From JASGCL01 sp965262775 (lineage in GTDB: Bacteria > Pseudomonadota > Alphaproteobacteria > JASGCL01): 64,000 bases of DNA. Below the pieces are notes generated by a model. It was not told where the DNA came from. It was given only the letters and a program-made list of their open reading frames with translations, and searched no databases. The position numbers and the translations under genes were made by a program. The stretch spans positions 1-64,000 of the forward strand of contig CBDHFT010000001.1 in assembly GCA_965262775.1 (NCBI GenBank). The letters run 5' to 3'. Below, piece after piece: positions 57,895 to 64,000 of the stretch (positions are counted from its first letter, which is position 1; every line of letters begins with the position of its first letter).

Positions 57895-58155
57895 CTATTG
57901 TATATAGTTTTGTTCCTTTAATGATTTCCTAACATCTTTTCTTGATAACACCGTGGCGCAATCATAAACCCGCCCTTGGGTGCTGGTGTTTGAGCCGCTA
58001 AATAATCCACTATAAAAATTTGTGTTTGATTCGCTGTTGCTGATTTGTTTTGCCCCCGTGTTTTTGCAATCCAGGTAGGCTTGCTCCAACGGAGATAAAC
58101 AACCCGTCAAGGATAATGATGCCAACGACAGGAGAGAGAATAATATTTTTTTCAT
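57895..58155 (-). CDS. small lipoprotein
   Basis: The 86-residue protein begins with a type II signal sequence, KKILFSLLSLASLSLTGCLS, with lipobox LTGC (lipidated Cys at residue 18). The mature part is about 69 residues, polar and Ser/Asn-rich, with two further cysteines (LDCKN, YDCATV) that could form a disulfide. I start it at ATG 58155, where the signal peptide begins. It lies 19 bp after the beta-barrel gene and is probably co-transcribed. No family is recognised. Confidence 0.75.
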   Translation of the reverse strand: MKKILFSLLSLASLSLTGCLSPLEQAYLDCKNTGAKQISNSESNTNFYSGLFSGSNTSTQGRVYDCATVLSRKDVRKSLKEQNYIQ

Positions 58156-58174
58156 AAGACGTGCTTTCATGTTT

Positions 58175-58795
58175 TTAGAATATATATTTAGCACTCAAAC
58201 CAAATTGGTATAAAAATACATTTGCCAAGGTAGTAGAAATAGTGGCGGATTCTTTAGCGTTGCCATCTGTGGCTTCAACCGTAAGCTCATTAGGTCTAAT
58301 AATAAAAGCAAAATCATTATTTAAACTAAGGCTAAAATTATTGGTAATATTATAACGAAATCCAAGTTCGCCACCAAAAAGAAAACCTACATTACTTGCA
58401 TTTACTTCAGTGCCGCCAATTGATATATTGCCATTTGTAAAAGCAACCCCAAGATAGGTATTATCAGTTACAGTAAAGGCTTTATCATTATTGTTGCCAA
58501 AAAAACTAAAGCCAATGGTTAATGGCACAATACTATATCTGCCACCAAATTCGTTACGTGTTCCAGTCAAATAACCAGTTGACAAATTTATACCACCATA
58601 ACCAAACGCCGCCTTAAAACCAAAAAGAAAATTGGTAGGGCTAGCATCAATCGAATTTATAAAATGATACAAGCCAGCAGATGGGGTAATAGATAGGTTA
58701 AAACCATTTTTATTTTTTATACTGGTTTGCGCCTTAGCAACTTGCCCGCCCATCATTACAGAAATAATTGCTGTTGTTAATAAAAGTTTTTTCAT
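58175..58795 (-). CDS. outer-membrane beta-barrel protein
   Basis: The 206-residue protein has a signal peptide (KKLLLTTAIISVMMGGQVAKA, cleaved before QTS). The mature part is a series of alternating-polarity beta strands with aromatic girdle residues (FLFGFKAAFGYGGINLSTGYL, GELGFRYNITNNFSLSLNN) and a C-terminal FGLSAKYIF ending in Phe, the outer-membrane targeting signature. About eight strands are likely, as in OmpA/OmpW-type small barrels. The leader has an AAGGGAC ribosome site. Function is unknown. Confidence 0.82.
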   Translation of the reverse strand: MKKLLLTTAIISVMMGGQVAKAQTSIKNKNGFNLSITPSAGLYHFINSIDASPTNFLFGFKAAFGYGGINLSTGYLTGTRNEFGGRYSIVPLTIGFSFFGNNNDKAFTVTDNTYLGVAFTNGNISIGGTEVNASNVGFLFGGELGFRYNITNNFSLSLNNDFAFIIRPNELTVEATDGNAKESATISTTLANVFLYQFGLSAKYIF

Positions 58796-58826
58796 GATTT
58801 GTCCCTTTTTTATAAAGTTAAGGATT

Positions 58827-58880
58827 TGTCAGCATCCTTAACCTCGTCCTTTTAATTTTTAATTATAATGCCTGCTGACA
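58827..58880 (-). promoter_or_regulatory. inverted repeat flanking the -10 box of the beta-barrel gene
   Basis: TGTCAGCA (58827-58834) and TGCTGACA (58873-58880) form a perfect 8-bp inverted repeat with 38 bp between. A perfect TATAAT lies between the arms on the minus strand (58862-58867), about 67 bp before the start codon, with only a weak -35. The arrangement suggests an operator pair for a dimeric regulator, or an mRNA stem. Both are inferences. Confidence 0.45.
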
Positions 58881-59003
58881 CAGTTTTTTTTTACTATACC
58901 ATGATAAAAATTTAAGCAAGCTAAAAAAATATAAAAAACTATATTTTTCTAAACTATTAATGCGTATCTAACAAAGGATTCTTGCCAGCCTTACCTGCTG
59001 CCA

Positions 59004-59417
59004 TTAAAAAACGGCGCGGCCCAACATAATGCCCGCCGCAACCAAACCGACCGATCCCAATACCGATAGTAAAATATACAAAATCGCCAAGCCATAATCG
59101 CCGCGCAAAAAAAGCAAATAGGTTTCCAAGGAAAAAGCAGAAAATGTCGTGAACCCGCCCAAAACCCCAACCACCAAAAAATAACGCAACATGTCATTCA
59201 TGGCGCGGTTGCCAGAAAATTTTAAAGCAAAGAATTCGACTATCAAACCAATCAACAACGCCCCCACCCAATTAACCAGCAATGTGCCCCACGGCACATC
59301 TTTTAAATTGGCGGGTAAAAACGAAACATGGTTGGTAACCTTCCCCACCATGCTAACCGCGAAAAATCGCGCCACGGCACCCATGCCCCCGCCCACAAAC
59401 ACCAAAAGATAATTCAT
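59004..59417 (-). CDS. crcB: fluoride ion channel CrcB/Fluc
   Basis: Fluc proteins form dual-topology dimeric fluoride channels that export the ion. The 137-residue protein has four membrane helices, GGGMGAVARFFAV at the start, the NWVGALLIGL helix with conserved Asn, and GVLGGFTTFSAFSLET with the Phe-box and the central Na-site residues. I start at ATG 59417 (MNYLLVF); the frame remains open ten codons upstream. I do not see a convincing fluoride riboswitch ahead of it. Confidence 0.93.
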   Translation of the reverse strand: MNYLLVFVGGGMGAVARFFAVSMVGKVTNHVSFLPANLKDVPWGTLLVNWVGALLIGLIVEFFALKFSGNRAMNDMLRYFLVVGVLGGFTTFSAFSLETYLLFLRGDYGLAILYILLSVLGSVGLVAAGIMLGRAVF

Positions 59418-59497
59418 GGTGGTTCTTTTATCACGCCCCCCGCCCATTTTGCAATTTGAAAAATGCAGGTTGCTTAATACAACTTGGCAAAGCTAGA

Positions 59498-59526
59498 TTG
59501 CTATTTTACTCTAGCTTGTGTTATGA
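59498..59526 (+). promoter_or_regulatory. candidate promoter of tRNA-Pro
   Basis: TTGCTA (59498-59503) and TTATGA (59521-59526) are 17 bp apart, with transcription expected about nine bases before the mature tRNA 5' end. Confidence 0.35.
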
Positions 59527-59541
59527 CGAATTAATATTTGT

Positions 59542-59618
59542 CGGGGTATAGCTCAGCCTGGTAGAGCACTTGCTTTGGGAGCAAGGGGTCGTAAGTTCGA
59601 ATCTTGCTACCCCGACCA
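59542..59618 (+). tRNA. tRNA-Pro (anticodon TGG)
   Basis: The sequence starts CGGGGTATAGCTCAG and ends TACCCCGA plus an encoded CCA (59616-59618). The acceptor stem CGGGGTA/TACCCCG is perfect, the anticodon arm CTTGCTTTGGGAGCAAG contains TGG, and the T-loop is GTTCGAATC. It is complete. Confidence 0.96.
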
Positions 59619-59636
59619 TTTTTATTCAAAATTTTT

Positions 59637-60590
59637 ATGATAAAATTTTTTCCTTTCCATCACGCTGAATCCCCGCCAACAAACATGGCCGCGGTGATGG
59701 GTAATTTTGATGGGTTTCACATGGGGCATCAACAGGTAATAAAAAAATTATTAACCACCGTCGCGGCCGATAACATAACGCCGCCACCTGCGCCATGGCT
59801 TATTACCTTCGCCCCGCACCCGCGATTGTTTTTTGACAAACAATTAGATAATTTTTTGCTAACCACCACCGAAGAAAAAATAAAACTTGCCCAACATTAC
59901 GGTTTGCATGGCGTGGTGGTGATAGATTTTGATGAAGCCTTGGCCAATTTATCGGCCGAAGATTTTGTTAAGAAAATTCTTATCGAGCAATTATCTGTTT
60001 CCACCCTGTTGGTGGGGAAGGATTTTCGCTTTGGCAAAAAACGCACGGGGGATGTTGCAACCCTTGAACAACATGGCATCAAGAAAGTCATCCCGCTTGA
60101 TTTAATACAACAAAACAATCATGTTATTTCGTCAAGCATCATTCGTGAAAAAATACAATTGGGCGATGTTGCCACCGCCAAACAATTGTTGGGGCAATAT
60201 TTTTCGGTGACGGCAAAAATTATCAAGGGCGACCAATGGGGGTGCACCATAGGTTTCCCCACCGCCAATTTGGATCTTGCAGCATTACAAGCCCAAAAAA
60301 AGATTTTGCCCGCCATGGGTATTTACGCCCTAACCGCGCAGGTTGCGGGGGACGAAAAAACATATCTAGCATCGGGTTATCACGGCATAAGGGCGGGGCT
60401 GGATAAAAAAATGACCGAGCGGCTGGAGGCGCACCTGTTTAACTTCCACGATGATTGCTACGGCAAAAACATCACCCTGTCTTTTCATCAATTCATCCGC
60501 GGCGACAAAAAAATAAATAACCTGGAAGAATTAAAAAACCAAATAGCCAGCGACAACGCGGCGATAAAAAAATTGCCTATTGTGGTTTAA
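59637..60590 (+). CDS. ribF: bifunctional riboflavin kinase/FAD synthetase
   Basis: RibF phosphorylates riboflavin to FMN and adenylates FMN to FAD. The 317-residue protein has the N-terminal adenylyltransferase with MGNFDGFHMGHQQVI and LVGKDFRFGKKRTGD and SSSIIREKIQLGD, and the C-terminal kinase with IKGDQWGCTIGFPTANLD and LEAHLFNFHDDCYG. ATG 59637 follows the tRNA directly; an earlier frame start at 59604 lies in the tRNA and is rejected. ileS, its usual neighbour, is absent. Confidence 0.96.
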   Translation: MIKFFPFHHAESPPTNMAAVMGNFDGFHMGHQQVIKKLLTTVAADNITPPPAPWLITFAPHPRLFFDKQLDNFLLTTTEEKIKLAQHYGLHGVVVIDFDEALANLSAEDFVKKILIEQLSVSTLLVGKDFRFGKKRTGDVATLEQHGIKKVIPLDLIQQNNHVISSSIIREKIQLGDVATAKQLLGQYFSVTAKIIKGDQWGCTIGFPTANLDLAALQAQKKILPAMGIYALTAQVAGDEKTYLASGYHGIRAGLDKKMTERLEAHLFNFHDDCYGKNITLSFHQFIRGDKKINNLEELKNQIASDNAAIKKLPIVV

Positions 60591-60630
60591 TAATCCGTTT
60601 TTATGCCCTATCGTCATGGTTGCTCCTGGC

Positions 60631-60658
60631 TTGACATTTACCCACCGTATGCTATGTT
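60631..60658 (+). promoter_or_regulatory. extended -10 promoter for the small protein at 60700
   Basis: A perfect TTGACA (60631-60636) and TATGTT (60653-60658) are 16 bp apart, and a TGC immediately before the -10 box gives an extended -10 form. Transcription would start near 60665. Confidence 0.55.
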
Positions 60659-60699
60659 AAAAAGAACAAATTAAGAACAATTAATAAGGATTGTAATAT

Positions 60700-60939
60700 A
60701 TGAATAAATCATCATCGCGCGTTAAATCCACCAACGGGTCCGAAAGTTTTAAAATGTTGGGCCTATGTTCGGTGTGGGCGGTGGGGGGCGCGCTGGCCAT
60801 CTATTACATTGCCGCGTTATATTATTGGTTTACCGATAAAATCCCCGTCAATTTTGAACAGGCTTTTTATTTTTTGGGAATCGTCTTGCCCGTTTCGGGT
60901 TTGGTGCATGTCGGGTCAAAATTTGCCAACCGCGGCTAA
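60700..60939 (+). CDS. small two-helix membrane protein of unknown function
   Basis: I do not recognise the family. The 79-residue protein has a polar Ser/Lys-rich N-terminus and two hydrophobic segments (MLGLCSVWAVGGALAIYYIAA read in part, and YFLGIVLPVSGLVHVG). A promoter, an AAGGA ribosome site at about 60686 and codon use like the neighbours' argue that it is a real gene. It is not obviously linked to ribF or rpsB. Confidence 0.7.
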   Translation: MNKSSSRVKSTNGSESFKMLGLCSVWAVGGALAIYYIAALYYWFTDKIPVNFEQAFYFLGIVLPVSGLVHVGSKFANRG

Positions 60940-61269
60940 GCCTTGGCGCCAGGCTAATTTGCATCGCACTAAGCAGTAAAGAAATAATAATGTCATCGCG
61001 ATTGCGGTAGCCCTACCCTACCCTGCCGCAACCTCACCACCACTCGCCTAGCCAACATACCGACAAAATAAAAGGACTTGCGGTGCGGCACATATTTTGT
61101 TATGGCGGGGCATCATCAACCCCTACCCTTTTTTATGGCGCAAGCCAAAAAAAATGGGATAGGCAGACACAACACACAAGGTCAAATAATTTACGGTGCG
61201 ATGTGGTTGGCAAAAAACCAACTATTTTGTTCAATGACTTTGGCGGTTTAACCGTAAAGGAGAAAAAAA
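60940..61269 (+). other. 330-bp leader region ahead of rpsB
   Basis: No gene is supported here. Several hairpins are visible: TTGCGG/CCGCAA around 61000-61032, GGGG (61107-61110) with CCCC (61120-61123) followed by a six-T run, and GTTGG (61206-61210) with CCAAC (61218-61222). The rpsB ribosome site AAAGGAGAAA lies just before the ATG. A long structured leader would suit autoregulation by S2, which is known in other bacteria, but no leader family is identified. Confidence 0.4.
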
Positions 61270-62220
61270 ATGGAAATACCCAGCGTCTCTCTGGAAGACC
61301 TGTTCTCGGCTGGCTGTCACTTCGGTCATGCTACCCATCGGTGGAATCCGAAAATGAAACCCTATATTTTTGGCGTGCGTGGCGGCGTGCATATTATCGA
61401 TCTTGATAAAACTGTCATTGCCATGAACCGCGCCCTGAAGGCTATTTATGACATCACCGCACGTGGTGGCCGTGTTTTATTTGTCGGCACCAAAACACAA
61501 TCACAAAATGACGTGATGGAGGCCGCCATAAGGTCGGGCCAATATTACGTCAACGCGCGCTGGTTGGGCGGCATGATGACCAATTGGAAAACCATTTCGC
61601 AATCGGTGAAACGATTCAAAGATTTAGAAAACAAATTGGCGGGCGACCTTGCTGGTTATACCAAAAAAGAACGCCTCAACATGGAACGCGATGTTGCCAA
61701 ATTAAGGCAAAACTTGGGCGGTATCAAAGAAATGTATAGCGTGCCCGATATGTTAATCAGCCTTGATACCATCAAGGAAGAAATTGCTATCCAAGAAGCG
61801 GTGGTGCTCGGCATACCCGTGGTGGCGATTGTCGATTCCAATTCAAGCCCTGCTGGCGTGACCTATCCCATTCCTGGGAACGATGACGCAACCCGTGCTA
61901 TCAAACTTTATTGCGATGTTTTTGCCCGCACCATTTTGGCGGGGATTGAAAAATCCATCGCGGCGGGCGGCGGCGATTTGGGCGAACGCGCCGAAGCCAC
62001 CCAAGAATCAAAAGATGGTGCAAAAAAAGATGGCAAGCAAGCACAGCACCGTGGCGATAAAAAAGATAAGAAAAAAGACGCCAGCGAATCAGAAAAACCA
62101 TCTGAAGCGCAAATGGTTGCCCCCGTTGAAGAAAAGGCTGACAAGCCTGACGCTGAAGATAATTCAGAAAAATCAACCCCCCGCAACAAGGGTAAAAAAA
62201 CTCTATCGGTAAAGAAATAA
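61270..62220 (+). CDS. rpsB: 30S ribosomal protein S2
   Basis: S2 is a structural protein of the small ribosomal subunit. The 316-residue protein contains the normal S2 body: LEDLFSAGCHFGHATHRWNPK in two adjoining parts, YIFGVRGGVHIIDLDKT, ARWLGGMMTNWKTI and VVAIVDSNSSPAGVTYPIPGNDD pieces. After about residue 235 comes a highly charged tail of some 75 residues rich in K, E, D and A. Such tails are common in alphaproteobacterial S2 but this one is long. Confidence 0.97.
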   Translation: MEIPSVSLEDLFSAGCHFGHATHRWNPKMKPYIFGVRGGVHIIDLDKTVIAMNRALKAIYDITARGGRVLFVGTKTQSQNDVMEAAIRSGQYYVNARWLGGMMTNWKTISQSVKRFKDLENKLAGDLAGYTKKERLNMERDVAKLRQNLGGIKEMYSVPDMLISLDTIKEEIAIQEAVVLGIPVVAIVDSNSSPAGVTYPIPGNDDATRAIKLYCDVFARTILAGIEKSIAAGGGDLGERAEATQESKDGAKKDGKQAQHRGDKKDKKKDASESEKPSEAQMVAPVEEKADKPDAEDNSEKSTPRNKGKKTLSVKK

Positions 62221-62222
62221 TC

Positions 62223-63134
62223 ATGGCCACCCCCGTTACCGCCACCACCGTCAAAAACCTGCGCGAGAAAACTGGCGCGGGCATGCTTGATTGCAAAAAA
62301 GCGTTGGACGAATGCGGCGGCGACATTGACCAAGCAACCGATTGGTTGCGTAAAAAAGGCCTAAGCGCGGCGGCAAAAAAATCTGGCCGCGTTGCCGCCG
62401 AAGGGTTAGTCGGCATGAAGGTTAATGAAAAAATGACCGAAGCCGTTTTGGTGGAAATCAACGCCGAAACCGACTTTGTGGCGCGTAATGACCTGTTTCA
62501 AAAATTGCTTGAATCTTGTTTAACCCTTGCCATGACATCGGGTGGTGATGACGAAAAAATAAAATCTGAATTGACGCCCGCCGTTACCAATTTGATAGCC
62601 ACGATTGGCGAAAATATAAATTTCCGCCGCGCCAAAAAATTAACCGTCGAACATGGCGCCATTGCCTGTTACATGCACAATGCTTTGCAACCCCATTTGG
62701 GAAAAATTGGGGTGTTGGTGGCGTTGGAATCCACGGGCGATAAAAATGCTTTGCAGGCCGTGGGTAAAAAAATTGCCATGCACATTGCCGCGCAAAGCCC
62801 GCAATACCTAACCACCGCCGCGGTGCCCGCCAGCGTGGTTGCCCATGAAAAATCAATCTTGACCGAGCAAGCAAAATCATCGGGCAAACCCGACGCGGTG
62901 ATTGAAAAAATGGTCGCGGGGCGTATTCAAAAATTTTATGAAGAAGTGGTGTTGCTTGAACAAATATTTATTTTTGACAACGAAACAAAAATTACAAAAT
63001 TGTTAAGCGACGCCGAAGCATCGGTCGGTGCGCCAATTGCTATAAAAGATTTTGTTCTGTTTCGCCTGGGCGAGGGAATTGAAAAAAAACAAGATGATTT
63101 TGCCGCTGAGGTAGCGTCGATGGCAAAACAATAG
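62223..63134 (+). CDS. tsf: elongation factor Ts
   Basis: EF-Ts regenerates EF-Tu-GTP. The 303-residue protein has the N-terminal UBA-like domain and TDFV region (VKNLREKTGAGMLDCKKAL, GRVAAEGLVG, EINAETDFVARND) and the two core subdomains (GKIGVLVALES, KKIAMHIAAQSPQYL). The final helix and coiled region are present. Two bases separate it from rpsB. Confidence 0.97.
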   Translation: MATPVTATTVKNLREKTGAGMLDCKKALDECGGDIDQATDWLRKKGLSAAAKKSGRVAAEGLVGMKVNEKMTEAVLVEINAETDFVARNDLFQKLLESCLTLAMTSGGDDEKIKSELTPAVTNLIATIGENINFRRAKKLTVEHGAIACYMHNALQPHLGKIGVLVALESTGDKNALQAVGKKIAMHIAAQSPQYLTTAAVPASVVAHEKSILTEQAKSSGKPDAVIEKMVAGRIQKFYEEVVLLEQIFIFDNETKITKLLSDAEASVGAPIAIKDFVLFRLGEGIEKKQDDFAAEVASMAKQ

Positions 63135-63149
63135 TCAATATAATTCATA

Positions 63150-63899
63150 ATGACCACCCCAACCAAGCCCGACCAATCCAAGCCATGGGATAAATCATGG
63201 AAAAGGGTGATGGTCAAATTATCGGGCGAGGCATTGATGGGCAAACAACCATTCGGCATCGATAGCGATGTTTTAATCACCCTGTCCGAAGAAATTGCCA
63301 CCGTGGTTAATCAAGGTTTTGAAATATGTATGGTGGTGGGCGGCGGTAATATTTTTCGCGGCATGTCATCGGCCAAATTGGGGATTGACCGCACCACGGG
63401 CGATTACATGGGTATGTTGGCCACGGTAATGAACGCCCTGGCGTTACAAAATGCGTTGGAAAAAATTGGCACCGCAACGCGGGTTATGTCGGCCCTGCCC
63501 ATTACTGCGGTGGCCGAAAATTATATTCGCCGCCGCGCATTGCGCCATTTGGAAAAAGGCCGTGTTGTCATATTTGCCGCGGGCACGGGCAACCCATATT
63601 TCACCACCGACAGTGCCGCGGCCCTGCGCGCCGCCGAAATGAATTGCGAATTGTTGATGAAGGCGACGAAGGTAGACGGCGTTTATTCCGCCGACCCGAT
63701 GAAGGATAAAACCGCCACCCGTTATAATAAGTTATCCTTCACCGAGGTTATCGAAAAAAATTATCAAGTGATGGATATCAACGCCGTGGTTTTATGCCGC
63801 GACAACCATATACCCATCAGCGTTTTTTCGTTGTTCGAACATGGTCAATTGCTGAATATTTTGACTGGTAAAAATGAACGCCACACCTTGATTAGTTGA
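63150..63899 (+). CDS. pyrH: uridylate kinase
   Basis: PyrH converts UMP to UDP. The 249-residue amino-acid-kinase-fold protein has RVMVKLSGEALMG, VVGGGNIFRG, RTTGDYMGMLATVMNALALQ pieces, FAAGTGNPYFTTDSAAALRA pieces and KVDGVYSADPMKD. It starts 15 bp after tsf and frr follows 23 bp later, the usual translation-linked order. Confidence 0.97.
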   Translation: MTTPTKPDQSKPWDKSWKRVMVKLSGEALMGKQPFGIDSDVLITLSEEIATVVNQGFEICMVVGGGNIFRGMSSAKLGIDRTTGDYMGMLATVMNALALQNALEKIGTATRVMSALPITAVAENYIRRRALRHLEKGRVVIFAAGTGNPYFTTDSAAALRAAEMNCELLMKATKVDGVYSADPMKDKTATRYNKLSFTEVIEKNYQVMDINAVVLCRDNHIPISVFSLFEHGQLLNILTGKNERHTLIS

Positions 63900-63922
63900 T
63901 GTAATTTTTTTATAGTAACAGC

Positions 63923-64000
63923 ATGATTGATTACAAAACCGCAAACCACAAAATGCAAACCACGCTTGATGTGTTGCAAAAAGAACTGGCGGCGTTACGT
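63923..64000 (+). CDS. frr: ribosome recycling factor, 5' part only
   Basis: ATG 63923 opens a frame that runs to the window edge (26 codons). The visible residues, starting MIDYKTANHKMQTTLDVLQK, look like the first helix of ribosome recycling factor, and the position directly after pyrH is where frr is expected. The rest lies outside the window. Confidence 0.85.
   Translation, partial: MIDYKTANHKMQTTLDVLQKELAALR

Noticed and set aside
59418..59460. Fluoride riboswitch upstream of crcB
   Set aside because: The short upstream sequence does not show the conserved crcB-motif fold, and the space before tRNA-Pro gives no clear candidate.
61083..61406. 107-codon open frame overlapping the rpsB start
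   Set aside because: Runs into the S2 coding region in another frame; composition is unlike a protein gene and rpsB is unambiguous.

Overview
The window is a chromosomal segment of an alphaproteobacterium. Several neighbourhoods are typical of that class: carA divergent from yqeY-dnaG-rpoD, the ctaB-ctaG-ctaE-DUF983-SURF1 cytochrome oxidase block, ubiG divergent from lysC, pdxH divergent from fabI-aroC, split pntAA-pntAB-pntB, a PopZ-like DUF2497 protein near valS, yebC-ruvC, and rpsB-tsf-pyrH-frr at the right end. The DNA is moderately AT-rich with many A and T homopolymers, yet coding regions favour GCC, ACC and CCC codons. No assignment below class level can be supported. Biosynthetic genes (carA, lysC, aroC, cysE, fabI, pdxH, ribF), LPS genes and aerobic respiration genes argue against an extremely reduced endosymbiont.

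Layout. 0-5 kb: tRNA-Tyr, an AT-rich gap, a broken TauE/SafE gene, a 1-Cys peroxiredoxin, recX, two tandem small membrane proteins, carA. 5-12 kb: yqeY, an EamA exporter, a lone SIR2-like gene inserted before dnaG, then rpoD. 12-16 kb: haem O synthase and oxidase assembly genes plus subunit III, including a short CoxF-like gene; subunits I and II are not here. 16-28 kb: carboxylesterase, maf, rarA (frameshifted at a run of nine A), lnt, def, a hydrolase, cysE, a large unrecognised protein, ubiG, lysC, PopZ-like. 28-33 kb: cell-wall amidase, RNase P RNA, a possible small RNA, and an accessory stretch (DUF3800, two convergent exported nuclease-like proteins). 33-46 kb: valS, xerD, an lpxK-msrB fusion with waaA and msbA (lipid A/Kdo assembly), UPF0114, pdxH, fabI, aroC, then a DUF6338 pair. 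46-55 kb: transhydrogenase, clpB with a sigma-32 type promoter, a beta-carbonic-anhydrase-like protein, pth, yebC, ruvC. 55-64 kb: two paralogous membrane proteins, tRNA-Ala, rsmB, a lipoprotein and a beta-barrel protein, crcB, tRNA-Pro, ribF, and the translation/UMP kinase operon, with frr cut by the window edge.

Most of the window is housekeeping. No CRISPR array, insertion sequence, prophage or rRNA was seen. The points most worth a second look are the LpxK-MsrB fusion, homopolymer frameshifts in tauE and rarA, the lone SIR2-like gene, two unrelated pairs of tandem membrane-protein paralogues, a promoter-to-terminator unit beside rnpB that encodes no protein, a nuclease gene whose start codon lies in a hairpin loop, and a 23-bp minisatellite between msbA and its divergent neighbour. 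I did not find a clear multi-gene novel system; the nearest candidates are single genes or pairs. Promoter and hairpin calls were made by eye and are tentative unless stated otherwise.
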